From: Oxytricha trifallax
Taxonomy: Eukaryota; Ciliophora; Spirotrichea; Sporadotrichida; Oxytrichidae
DNA: 64,000 nt
Assembly: GCA_000711775.1 (NCBI GenBank)
Contig: ARYC01000526.1
Span: 89,818 to 153,817 of the forward strand
Reading direction: 5' to 3'
Position 1 is the first letter of the stretch, and each line of letters starts with the position of its first letter. The position numbers were made by a program, and so were the translations under genes. The notes under the pieces are model-generated. The model did not search any database. It was given only the letters and a program-made list of their open reading frames with translations, and was not told where the DNA came from. Shown one piece after another: positions 24,338 to 36,197 of the stretch.

Positions 24338-24721
24338 ACAAAACATTAACTCATCACAATTTAAAAAAAACAATTTTAGTTATGGGGTTTTGGGTTTATC
24401 TTAATCTTAACTATAATTTTTATTAATAATGTAATTAAATATAAAAATATACCCTTAAAAATCTTTTCGCTCAATATTTATTAGTCAGCATTACAATAAG
24501 TTGCTTATATTTCTATGGAAAATGTAAATAAATTTAATTAATATTTCACTTAAACAATTTCATTTCTATTTTTAATTTTCATGGTAAAATTATAAATTAT
24601 ATTTAATAATTTCTAATTTTATTACAAGTTAAAAAATAAGTAATGTTAATTTGAAATATTGATCATAGTATATAAAGCAAATTAAGAGATGAAATTAATT
24701 GTAAAAAATTATTTAAAATAA
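24338..24721. other. AT-rich spacer
   Basis: Same-strand spacer between PAM18 and the NEK kinase. A short GGGGTTTTGGG stretch at about 24383-24394 resembles telomeric repeat but is only about 1.5 units. No gene seen. Confidence 0.45.
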
Positions 24722-27700
24722 ATGTCAAAAATCTAAGATTTCTAAATTATAAACAAACTAGGTAAGGTATTGAATAGAAAGAAATAAGCATTTTACCAAT
24801 ATTATCATCACAAAATTTTTTCTTAAATATTTAATATATAGGTGAGGGTGCTTACTCGCAGGTTTACAAAGTAAAGAGAATCTCTGACAAGCAAATATAT
24901 GCATTAAAAAAGGTAAGTGAAAATATTTGCAAATTAATTTATTCAAGAATTTCAAGCTTTATTTATGAAGTTATACTTTTTACTACTTTCACAATGAATT
25001 TTATCCTTAACCTACTGTATAAACTTAGAAACAATGCTTTTAAACATAAATTTACTATTTGAATGAGAAGAATTGATATTAAAGATTTATTTTTAGGTTT
25101 CCCTTGATCCCCTTTCACAAAAAGAAAGACAAAATGCCCTTAATGAAGTTAGAATTTTAGCCTCCATTTAGCATCCTAATGTGGTGGGATACAAAGAGGC
25201 ATTTGTAGAAGATGAAAAATACTTGAATATCATAATGGACTATGCGGATGATGGAGACTTATATCAGAAAATATAAATTTTACAAATCATATGTTGAACC
25301 ATTTTAATCAAACATTTTAATCATTTATTAATGTTACAGAAAATAGTAGATCATTAAAAGAACAAAACAAACTTCGATGAAGACACAGTCTGGAGAGTAT
25401 TTATTCATTTGGTTAAGGGTTTGAAGGCGTTGCATAAACTTAAAATATTTCATCGTGATATGAAAAGTGCAAATGTATTTTTATGCAAAGATGGTACTGC
25501 TAAACTTGGAGATCTTAATGTCTCTAAAGTAGCTAAGAAAGGTCTTTTGTATACTTAAACTGGTACATTTTTTTCATATAAATTTTGATTGGCTTACTGA
25601 TTAATTAATAGAGAAAGAGTTTTATGTAATGAATTTGAATTGTTAACTTATAATTTGAAACAAACTACACCTTATTATGCAAGCCCTGAAGTATGGAAAG
25701 ATCAACCATACGACTAGAAGAGTGACCTATGGAGTTTAGGTTGCGTGTTATATGAAATAGTTACTTTGTAGCCTCCATTTACTGCAAGTGACATGGATGG
25801 ACTATTCAAGAAAGTTTTAAAGGGAAATTACCCTAAAATACCAGCATAGTACACAGAAGACTTGAATAAAACAATCAAGAAACTCATCAATGTTATTGAT
25901 TAATTAATAATAAAATAGTAAGTAACTTGTAACAGAGGGAATATATATATTTAAATTTTACTTAAGACATAACAGCGCCTAAAGACCTACATGTGACTAA
26001 CTACTAAACTCAGAGTTACTGTAAAAATGGGCAAAGAAACTAGGAATTTAATTAACGAATGGAAATGATGGAAATGGTACCCATGTTTATGTAACTGAAG
26101 AACTTTAAGAGGATGGTTTAGGAGGCAACTTATCACTGTTTTAATTCTTTTAACTTTAAAAATTACATAAGACTGTAATTTCTTTTAATTTTTACCTAAT
26201 ATCACTCTTAAACACAATTAAACTGCCTAAAAACTTGAAATTATTAACAGATCGACTTCCTAAATCGAAATATGAGGAAGAGAGTGGCAAGGGCTCTCGT
26301 CAAATCCTTCTTAACGATAGTAAAAGTGTAAAATCTATTAAGACAATGCCTGATGATTAGAAAAGCTTAAATCAATAGAAAAGTCAAAGGAGAAATAAAA
26401 ATATTAATTAGCAAAGAGATAACTTAAATAATGACATTGAAAATTAAAGCATCAATTATAACCTAAAATATATTCTCTATATTGGTATATTAAAATTTAA
26501 GCTTTAATAATTAATTGCAATAGATAAGTTAATGTATTTATTATTACAAATACTGCCATAATACTCAAGTTTTAAATAATTTATATTTTCATTTTAAATG
26601 CTACAGGACAGCTAAGCCAAGAAAGAAGGTCTGCTCTATCAGAGGAGAGAAAACAATTAAAAAGAAACGCTTCAGAAAACTTAAGAAGTTTACCTTAAAG
26701 AAACGGCAACGAAATGATTTTATTGCCAAATCAAGAACGAATTAGAGATAAAAATTCATAGGATTATTTGGAAACAATCAGAGAAAACGAGTAACTTCTT
26801 ATGAATATATAGGGAAAATCACGTGCCAAGAAAAATTAAATTAAATATCATGAGTCTGATGATTCCTACGATAATGGCCAATACTATTGTATAAATAAAT
26901 ATATTTTAAAAAATTATTGAATATTATTGAATTCTAGATATCATTTTATTAAGAGATAAAATTAAATTTGTATTAATATTCTATATTATTTCAGTTGTAC
27001 AATAGTTGAAAATTCATGCTACTTCTGATGTGTAATCAGAGGGTGGTGTGCAAAGACATTACTATTAATCAACACCTAAGAGACCTGGCATAAGCAGTTT
27101 AAAAGCAGGTGCGCTAGAAATGCTAAATTAAAATAACAATTCAAACTCAAAAATAACAAAGCCAAACATCAAGCCTGTGCATTCAATTGACGTAACAGGC
27201 CACGGCATAATAAATAGGAATAGATATAATAACAACATTATGGGTAGTAATAACAATGATCTTTATGAAGTGCATAGTAATAGCTATAATGTTAATAATA
27301 ATTACTCAAAGGGACCTTAGAGATTACTGGCACAAGACTTATATTCCTAACAATCGCAGTCACTTATTTAACCTTCTAATATTAATTCTATAACTAGAAA
27401 GCCAAAGAAGCGAGCACCATTACTAGTAGCAAATGCTTACCAACACATGTAATCAAAATTATATTAATTTATTCTAAAATAAATTTACTATAAACTTACT
27501 ATAAATTTAATATAAATTTACTATAAACTCCCCTAATAAATTGCAATTAATAAAAAATAAATTTGAAATATAATTATTTGATAATCTTAAGATAGAGCTA
27601 CGAAGAATTAAAGCGAATTGGGAAGCTTAAAATTACCAGAGATAAAAGTAGCTCATTATAAAAATTTTGGTGGATCTTCTAGTAATAATGGCATCCATAG

Positions 27701-28216
27701 TAGAGATATTAATTTATATATATATATATATTTTAATTATTTTTCATTACTACAATATCAATTAAGAAATAAGATCAAATTAAAAAAAATTTTTAATTTT
27801 TACAAATAATTTATAAGTTAAATTGAGATATATCTATTAATGGTACAGATGATAAAAAAGAGAGACTACGATAGAAGCTAGAAATGTTATATAACGTAAA
27901 AATGCCTAAACAAAGATCAATGAAAGTTTAAGGCGGTATGATAATGGATGATGGTACAATATCAATGCATTAACTAATTTTCATTTTTTATTCAGGATAA
28001 AAATTGCTTTTGTGAGAATCATCAATATATAAAATAATTCAAAAATTCAGATTAATAAATAAATTGCATCAAAACAAGCCACCACTTATGATTAAGAAAA
28101 ATATAAACAATAGTATTGGTAATAATAATAATAATAATACAAATTTGCAGTCAGGAAGTTATTTAGTGTCGAACGAAAATGGTATTCCAGCCTAGCGACC
28201 TTAATGGTGGGGTTGA
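24722..28216 (+). CDS. NIMA-related (NEK-type) protein kinase with long Asn/Gln-rich tail
   Basis: Ser/Thr kinase of the family that controls cilia and cell-cycle events. ATG 24722 gives MSKIQDFQIINKLGEGAYSQ, with the Gly-rich loop completed across a removed segment whose two ends both read TAGGT. Then IYALKK (catalytic Lys), EVRILASIQHPNVVGY, HRDMKSANVFL (catalytic loop), LGDLNVSKV (DLN in place of DFG, usual in many NEKs), GTPYYASPEVW and KSDLWSLGCVLYE. Segments lie at 24722-24770, 24840-24912 (then a GTAAGT...TTTAG intron), 25100-25276, 25340-25565, 25665-25910 and 25970-26150. A low-complexity Asn/Gln/Ser tail follows in several more blocks to TGA 28214-28216. Tail boundaries are approximate. 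Confidence 0.87.
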
Positions 28217-28369
28217 TGAAAATATTTTCAAAATTATATTTAAATATGTAGAACTTCTTTAAATTCAGATATACTAACCATAATTAAAATAAAATTAATT
28301 AAAATCAATGAAAATATCAAATTTACCATCCATGAATTGCAAATGTAAAATAATCTTAATATATTGTAT

Positions 28370-28381
28370 ATTCATTCTCTC
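28370..28381. other. Inverted pointer copy, end of myosin 5' half
   Basis: ATTCATTCTCTC on the plus strand; its reverse complement GAGAGAATGAAT is found at 30916-30927. Joining on it gives WLVERMNLTILPETS with no frame change, which fixes both the order and the inversion of the two myosin halves. Confidence 0.88.
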
Positions 28382-30689
28382 GACCAACCAATTAAAGAGG
28401 TTATCGTAGAGACATTTTGCAAGAGAATCCCTAGCATCAACACATTCATGCTTCTTTAGTGGAGCTCTCAGTTATATACCTGGAGTGCTTGGTTTATTAA
28501 CAAGCTCAGTAATTAAGTCTTGTGGGTTTTAGATACCAAGGATTTTGGCTATTAATTGGATTCTTTCAGGGTTTGTAACTGAGCATGGCTTTCCATTTTC
28601 ATTTTATATAATCAGTGTATTCGATTAATCACTGGCAAATCTATGTAAACCCTTAAAATTGCAATTAAACTATTTATAAATGAATAAATTCATCATAAGT
28701 AGAATCATCAAAGGACAACTCCCCTAAATGTAAACAAGCAGCAGTTATTCTCCACACAGCCCTCTACTCTTCTTAGGTGAATCCCAAATTCTAAAATTAC
28801 AAAGCCAGTTCCTTATACAATTAAGCGTCATTGATTATTTTCTAATCGACATCAGTACCCTTTTTCAAGAAATTAAAATCTTAGAAGTCTAGGCGGTCTC
28901 CTGTTAGCTGATTTATCAACCCAAGGTCTTACAATAAGTCAAGTGATGCTCCTCTGAGCAAATGATAAAAAACGTGATAATTTCTTTCACCTTCAAATAC
29001 TTTTTATTTATTCTCATATTTGTATAAAAGTATTTTAAAAGATAGGATTGTAAAATCTTTTAACTTTATTTTAATATATTTCACCTTGTGCAGGCCCTAC
29101 AACCCTAGACTTTTCCAACAGATAATTTTTAACTCTAGCTCCTAGGATTTCACCTTTGGGATGACTAAAGTACAATATTACGTATTTACCAAAGCGAGAA
29201 GAGTTGTTGTTTCTGACAGTCTTCGAGTTATTTTAATAAGTGTTTATTTATATTATAATATTTTCACTGTTAAATTATATTTAATATAAAAAGAAGAAAA
29301 AAGTTACCAAATGCTTCTAAAACTGGGTTTGTGTCTAGAATTTTCTATTCAATGCCTGTAGTTAAATTAATAAATTAAATTCATTAACAGTCTAGATTTT
29401 TTAATACATTAAATTTTATAATTATTTTATTTTAATTGAATCGAAATTTAATAGTTTGTAACAAGGAAGCATCAATCTATTGCATCAAATTGTCTGATTA
29501 AAGTAATTGTTATTATAAATTTTGTGTATTGTTTAGCACACTATTTCTACTGCTACCATTTAGATTCATGTCACTTTTCCTTTCTTTTTGAGATAGTTTA
29601 GTCAGGAATTTATAAATTCAATGTAAAAAATTATAAAACTGTATTTGTAAAATATTTAATAATTTCATTGCACATTTAGCTGATTCGGTTTTTCCCGCAC
29701 CAGACTCACCACTAATTACTATAGCTTACTTCTATTGTAAGAATAAAGTTTCTAGTTTATATAAAGTTTGACCAATTTATGTTGTTTTTTTTGCAAACCC
29801 AATATTTGCTCTCGATCATCTGCTTAAAAGCCATAGCAGTTATAGCAAAGATATGTGGTGGCATGTTTTTCCTCTCTTCATAAGGCTATTTACTGTTGAT
29901 GATTTTCTTATAATTCTGCACTTATTCTTCAGTATATAAATAATCTAAGTTTTTGAATGGATTCATAGCGAGGAGGATAGGGCCAACATAAGTGTAAATT
30001 TCATCTTTTATGTATCTTTTGTAGAGGTTATATAGTAAAGTAGCATAAATTATAATAAGTATTAACAAGTATTCATTATTTAAATACTACATCAATCGTA
30101 AAATCATAATATATTTATGCATTATTTAATATTATTAATGATAAGCATGGTTAAGTTCATCAATTTCAACCATATCTGCAATACCCTATTCACTAATCAC
30201 AGAGTACTCCATAGTTTTTTCTACTTATATTTCGAAAGATGGCGACAGATATTTTTGAATTCTGCACTCTGAGACTCCAGGCTGTAATTCTTAAGGAGAT
30301 AGTTTTAATACGAGATTATCACCAGCTACTTTTAGGATATTTGCCTATGAATCGAACCATAAATTAATGAATAAATTTAAGTTATTATTATCTAAGAATG
30401 ATGAGAAATGTTAGTTTCAACTTACTGCATAGAAGGGCTTGATTGAGTTATCTGAATCATTTTCATCTGGTTGTTCATTTCTAAACCATACTAGCTAATC
30501 CTTCTGGATTTTCTGACCCATAAACATTGTTTTCTATAAATAAACATTTCATTAATAAATCCATTAATTTTATAATAATAAAGCCTCAGACAACTTCAAC
30601 TAGCGACTTACTCTACGCTCTTAAGGATTTGAAACTTCCAATTTTTAAAAGTTTTGAAGCACTTCTTTAATTTCATCGGTAGTCAACAT
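28370..30689 (-). CDS. Myosin heavy chain, 5' half (motor N-terminal part), inverted relative to 3' half
   Basis: ATG at 30689 ([20 protein letters not shown]). Minus-strand blocks in order give [43 protein letters not shown] and [12 protein letters not shown]; the P-loop [14 protein letters not shown] (about 29680-29735); a poorly conserved loop; [11 protein letters not shown] and [11 protein letters not shown] (switch I, about 29080-29360). Next are the relay-side segments [14 protein letters not shown] and [15 protein letters not shown], ending [11 protein letters not shown] at 28370. The protein stops in mid-motor; the next residues are on the other strand from 30916, joined by a shared 12-bp sequence. 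About ten coding blocks separated by AT-rich inserts. Confidence 0.9.
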
Positions 30690-30915
30690 TTATAATCACT
30701 ATATTTATATTTATAATGTAAAATTAGATTTATTTAATCAATAAGCTTCAGAAATAAAACAGTTTATATATTTATTAATTTTAACAATTCCCCTATAATA
30801 TTACCTTTATATTCCTGAGAACTGTATTGTAGTTAAATTTATTCACAGTAATTGAAAATTTTCATTCAATTTCAGAATATTCATAGTATAAATTTATAAC
30901 TTATTATGATTTGAT
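30690..30915. other. Hinge between inverted myosin halves
   Basis: 226 bp of AT-rich DNA between the start codon of the 5' half (-) and the pointer opening the 3' half (+). It would contain the 5' noncoding region of the macronuclear gene on one side and IES on the other. No other feature seen. Confidence 0.55.
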
Positions 30916-30927
30916 GAGAGAATGAAT
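30916..30927. other. Inverted pointer copy, start of myosin 3' half
   Basis: GAGAGAATGAAT, the reverse complement of 28370-28381. Flanking bases differ on both sides, so the match is exactly 12 bp. Confidence 0.88.
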
Positions 30928-33900
30928 CTGACTATTCTCCCTGAAACTAGTCTAGATGTTGATGCCTTCAAATTAGAAACTAAAACAATAGGACTTTTAG
31001 ATATTTTTGGCTTTGAAAACTTTAAAGAGAATAATTTTGAATAGATGTGCATCAACTATGTCAACGAAAAGCTACACAAACTTTACATTAGCGCTATATT
31101 TATAAAAATACTATTTAAAATATTAAAATTATTTATTGATTGTAAGAAAACAGTAAAGTAAGATATTATAATCAAATGTAAATAAATATATATATTCAAA
31201 TTTTAATTAATCTAGGTAGACTTATACTAAAATTATGTACTAATATTTCTATATTTGATGCAGAAAAATTTGAACTTAGAAATGAAGGTTTAGGAGATAG
31301 AGTGAATTAATTAAAGTACCCTGATCTAACTAGTCTTGACGTAATAAAACTACTTGATGAAAAATTACAGACAAATAAATTTTTTTAATTAAATTCTTAT
31401 CTTGTTATAAGCAATATTTCAAAATTATATAAAGACAGGTTTCAAAACTGGTGGGAAAGCAGGAGATGCCAAAATAGGTATTTTTAATATAATTAATGAT
31501 TGCAGCACTTAGAAGCCCAGACCTACTTGGGAAACTTTAATAAAACGAATTGATGATATGCATTTATATTAACTTTTAAGAAACTAAATCATATGTTATT
31601 ATAGCATAGAATTGAGGAATCATAAGTAGTAGACTTTATTCTTAAGATCTTATTTATAAACGAAATTAAATTCAAATTTTGAATAAATTTATGCACAAAA
31701 ATACTTCTGAAAACAGTGTCTACAACAGGGAGAAAGTTAAGGAAAAATTTAAGATCCGTCATTCAGCGAAGGAAGTAATATACACAGCAAAATAATTCAT
31801 AGAGAGGAATGTTGATGACATTTCAAACTCACTGGAAGGATGTATTTAAAACAAAGCGGATAGAACCATTGCCATTATTTTCTAAGGTATTACGGGATCT
31901 TAATAGAATAATCAAGAGGAAGAGAAGAAGACTCCAGCTAAGTAAAGTTTTGGGTAGAAAAAGACTATTTGGCATAAGTTTTCAGATTAAATGTAGGATC
32001 TAATGAATGAGCTGGCAGAACCACTTTTGGATTTTAAATAGCAGGATGGGTAGACTGATGATATACCGTAGATTAAAAAGGGCTAATCACAATTTGATTC
32101 TAGTAAAAAGCTTAACAAATTTTATTCTTTTTTTAGTGATTCTTTTTTTAAATAAAGGGGAACTCATTAATTGACAGATTTGAATTAATTTAGATATACT
32201 ATAAAGTATAAACACTGCCATTGAAATTGAACCCTGTTCACTACATTTCATACGATGCATAAAACCCAATGATTTTAAATAACAAGACCTCTTCATTCAT
32301 GCCATGTGCCTCCAACAAATAACCTATATGGGAGTCTTGGAATCAATTGATGTTAAACAGAAAAATTATCCCTACAGAAAGTCCTTCGAGGAATTTTATT
32401 AAAGATATGAATTGCTCAGTCCTATTTATGGCACTATTCGCTATGAAAACATGACCAAAAGTACAACTGATTTTAAGTAGTTAAGTTGTATATAATAAAT
32501 AAACATATATTATAGGAGATATATACTAATCAATTCAAATTTTCATTTAAAATATATTAAATGAAAAGTGTTACTATCCTAAATGAGGCTTTTTAAGGAT
32601 TTAAGGAATTTTATGCTGTGGGAAAGACTAAAATATTGATGAGAAATGAATGCGTGGCACTCTTAGAAAAAGCAAAGAGTAAATAGGTTAGTAAATTTAT
32701 TATAAATACAAATTAATAAAAAACTATTTATAGAGAGAAGTTAGAGATAAATCTGCAGTAGTTATTAAAAGAGCTTTTCAAATGTTCTTAGGATTTACTA
32801 TAATAAATTTATATAAAATTTAGTATTTATCAAATAAATGACTTAATTCTTTATAACACCCAGTAGAATAAGAATAAATTAACTAACTTACAACAATACC
32901 TTAAAGTATCTTAATTTCTTAATTTTTTAATATTGCGTTTTCTTATAGTAAAAACGCCTTGAAATAATTGATAAGAGGGCAAAATAGTTTTATGACAAGG
33001 CTTTAATATCAGTCTTAAAGTATAAAACAGACAAAAGAAAAGACTATGAAATGAAAGCATCTATGATTTTAGCCGATACATATAAAAAATATATGTTTAG
33101 AGAATAATTAAACAAATCTTTAAGAGATCGATAAAAAATTATTAAGACTATTGAGAACTACAATACTATTGCTAAATTTGCAATTTATAAATTTGATTTA
33201 TTTGTAAAAAATAACATTTGTTTCTATAATTGTGATATTTAGAGATTGAGGAAGTATTATGTATGTTTTACTATGTCAAGATGGCTGTTTGATAGAGCTT
33301 TTGATATTGGTAAAAGCAGAGCTGAGGAGCGATCTATTAGATTGGTTCAAAGGATATTTAGAGGTTTTACTGCGAGAGATAAAAAGATGAATTTAGTTGT
33401 TAATGCCCTTAAAGCCAAGGAAAATCTTAAACTTTTATATTCTCTTATTTTATGGAGTCTAGTAGAATTAATTAATATATTAAACTGCATGTTGCCGCTA
33501 AGCGAGTATAAAAAAGATTAAGGGGCATGATTGTAAGAAATCGCATGCTGCACCTGCATCTCACAGCCTAGAGAATCCAAGGTTTTTTCAAGATGAAGTG
33601 GCATAAAGAATTTTTCTCTAGTTTAAGAAATAATGTTATTACTATCCAGAGAAGCATAAGAAGGTTTTTAGCTAGAAGAGACATTATTAAGTAAAGACTA
33701 GTCAGTTACATAGGCTAAGAACTGAATATCTTAAGAAATGTTAAGTAAATAGAAAACTACTAATTATATGGGGCTTAGGCAGATGGAGCAGCACTTCAGG
33801 AAATTATTAAACCCCACACTCCTTATTCAATGAAGAAAATCTAGTTGTTTTTAAAGACTATTGATATGCATATTCTAACAGATCTACAAGAAATTTACTC

Positions 33901-35863
33901 TCAACCTTGGTCAACATAGTGGATGAAACTTTCGAAAGATTGTCTAGTTGCTGAGAGTCCAATTATGTAACTTTAAGTTGGATCAACTCACACCTTAGCG
34001 ATAAATTAGAAGGGAAGACTGTACTGCTGGGGTTGGAATGATAATGGCTAATGTGCTAAAAATATCAATGAGTAGTCGGAAGTGATAATAAGGCAAAGTT
34101 CTAAAGCAGCCTAAGTCTTTCTTAATTATAAATTAAGTATAAAGATGGCAATTATAAGAAATAAAAATGCCTGCTTAATATAGTATTATTTAATGAGAAC
34201 CAAGATCAATTTAATTCAGATATAAGAATAAAACAGGTTGTTGCAGCTCAAGACAGATGCTTAATTTTACTTAATGATTCTTAAGACATTATTGCATGGG
34301 GAGGCAACGAGAGAGGGTAACTGGGTCTTGGCACTTACGATGACGAATTTATTCCAAAGAGAATTGATTTCTTTAGCAAGCAAGGGATTATTGTTTCATT
34401 TTATTTTATAAAGTTTATACTTATTATAGCAATTATTTTCAAGCCAATTAAACAATAAGATTAGTGGGATTGCAGCTAGTGGGGACTTGACATTATGTGC
34501 TTGTGAAAACGGAGAGGGATACGCCTGGCCATTTTAAAGAGGAGGTACAACATTTAGTCTGCCTGTGAAAATGCCCTTCAGTGAAAAAATTAAGATATCA
34601 AGAGTATCTAATTTAAATATACTACTTTGTAGAAATATTAAAATCGATAATATTATTTGTGGTTACTTACTTTTTAATAAATTATCTTGTGGTTATAATT
34701 TTGGATTCTTTATATCAACACAAGGCTTGATATACGCATTGGGAAAAGATAATTCGGATGGATAATTAGGTTTAGGTCATGTTTACCCAAGAGATGTTCC
34801 TGAACTTATCACTTTATTATGCTTAAAATTTTAAATAAATATACTATTATGATTTTATAGAATAAATCAATATTATCACTTCATTGAAAGACATTGGTGA
34901 ACGAATTGATTCAGCTGAGTGTGGATATAGACATGTAATAGCTAAGAGTACTCTTGGAAAGATTTATACTTGGGGTTGGGGAGCTAAGGGATAACTAGGG
35001 CATGGGCACTATGATTTTATATAATATAAAAATAAAATTCTCATTTCAATTATAATTAAACAACTACATTTGGCAAAGGATAATTTAAATTAATAATATT
35101 AATGACATAATTTATATATATTTGATTCAGAAATATCTCCACGTTTATTAGTTATAGAGAAAAATAAGCACAAGGAAAAGGCCATTTAAATCGCAGCTGG
35201 ATTTTCGCACTCCCTGATAATGTTAGATAATAACAGAGAGTTACTATGGTTTGGTACAAGCGGAAGTTTAAATATGACAAGCAGACCCTAAACACTGAGA
35301 TTAAGTGATATTTTACCAGATTTGTTTCCAGAATAATCACTTATTTCATTCTCTACTGGCTAACAAATAGACTTTGCTGTTGTAAAGATAATGGGAACTT
35401 GGAGTAAAACTATGAGTTTAAGTAATATATTAATTGCTGATTTGAGATAAGTTAATGGAGTACAGAGTTGGAATAAGATTCAAAGCACATTACAGCAGTT
35501 ATAATAGATTTAAAACTGTTTAGATTAAATTTGTAAAATTGATAGCGGAATTGCTTTAATATAAATATTTTTAAATGTAATTATAGCTACAAAATGGGAT
35601 CCAAGAGAAGTCATTGTATTTATAATTTTAGTTTATATAATGAATTTGAAACTTAAACTTAAATTGAAGTAATGCCACCTTACTTAGACACAGTATCTGG
35701 AATGTTTAATTCAAGCATGATGAAAATGACTAATGGAACTTCTTCATAGACAAATAAGAACATTGCAAAAGATAAATCACATATAATAGGGGCCTCTTTC
35801 AATCATAATAACGGAAAGAATAGTGGCATCAATCATTCTAAATTGAATTCCAAGAAAAAGTGA
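30916..35863 (+). CDS. Myosin heavy chain, 3' half: motor C-terminal part, IQ neck, RCC1-like tail
   Basis: Begins at the 12-bp pointer and continues the motor: LTILPETSLDVDAF, then the relay DIFGFENFKENNFEQMCINY. Pointer CTATATTT (31094-31101/31249-31256) joins the next block in frame. HFIRCIKPNDFKQQDL and QQITYMGVLESI follow at 32240-32360. The converter VGKTKILMRN and IQ-like neck repeats (VQRIFRGFTARD; IQRSIRRFLARRD) lie at 32590-33700. The tail has RCC1 blades: GSTHTLAINQKGRLYCWGWN (33980-34050), IAWGGNERGQLGLGTYDD, FFISTQGLIYALGKDN, GKIYTWGWGAKGQLGHGHYD and IQIAAGFSHSL. TGA at 35861-35863. An actin motor with a propeller tail; myosins with RCC1-like tails are known in alveolates from memory, unchecked. 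Confidence 0.88.
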
Positions 35864-36197
35864 AATATTGAAATTGATTTGTTGTAAAAGTGATAATTTA
35901 TAACGTAGGAATTGTTTAGAAATTATCTTAATTTAATCAATCCTCTTACATTTAATTCTCTCAAGACATTATAGAGGATTTTTATAATAATTTTACATTG
36001 AAAAACTTTAAATTCCAATTCTATTTCCTTTTCCTATTATATTTTTTACTCTAAGCTAGTGAAATGAATGAATTTTTGAGTAAACATGCATAAATTATAT
36101 TTCTAAGATAATTAAACTACTCCAAGCCCTGATTGATGTTATTATTTTCTTATTATTGAGGGATTTCTAATTCATAAATAATTGCTTAGTTGCCTCA
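35864..36197. other. AT-rich convergent spacer
   Basis: Lies between the myosin stop (+) and the coronin stop (-). No open frame or terminator-like structure recognised. Confidence 0.45.

Noticed and set aside
24380..24395. GGGGTTTTGGG near the PAM18 3' end as a telomere
   Set aside because: Only about 1.5 units, no C4A4/G4T4 array; spirotrich telomeres are added during macronuclear development and not expected in germline DNA.
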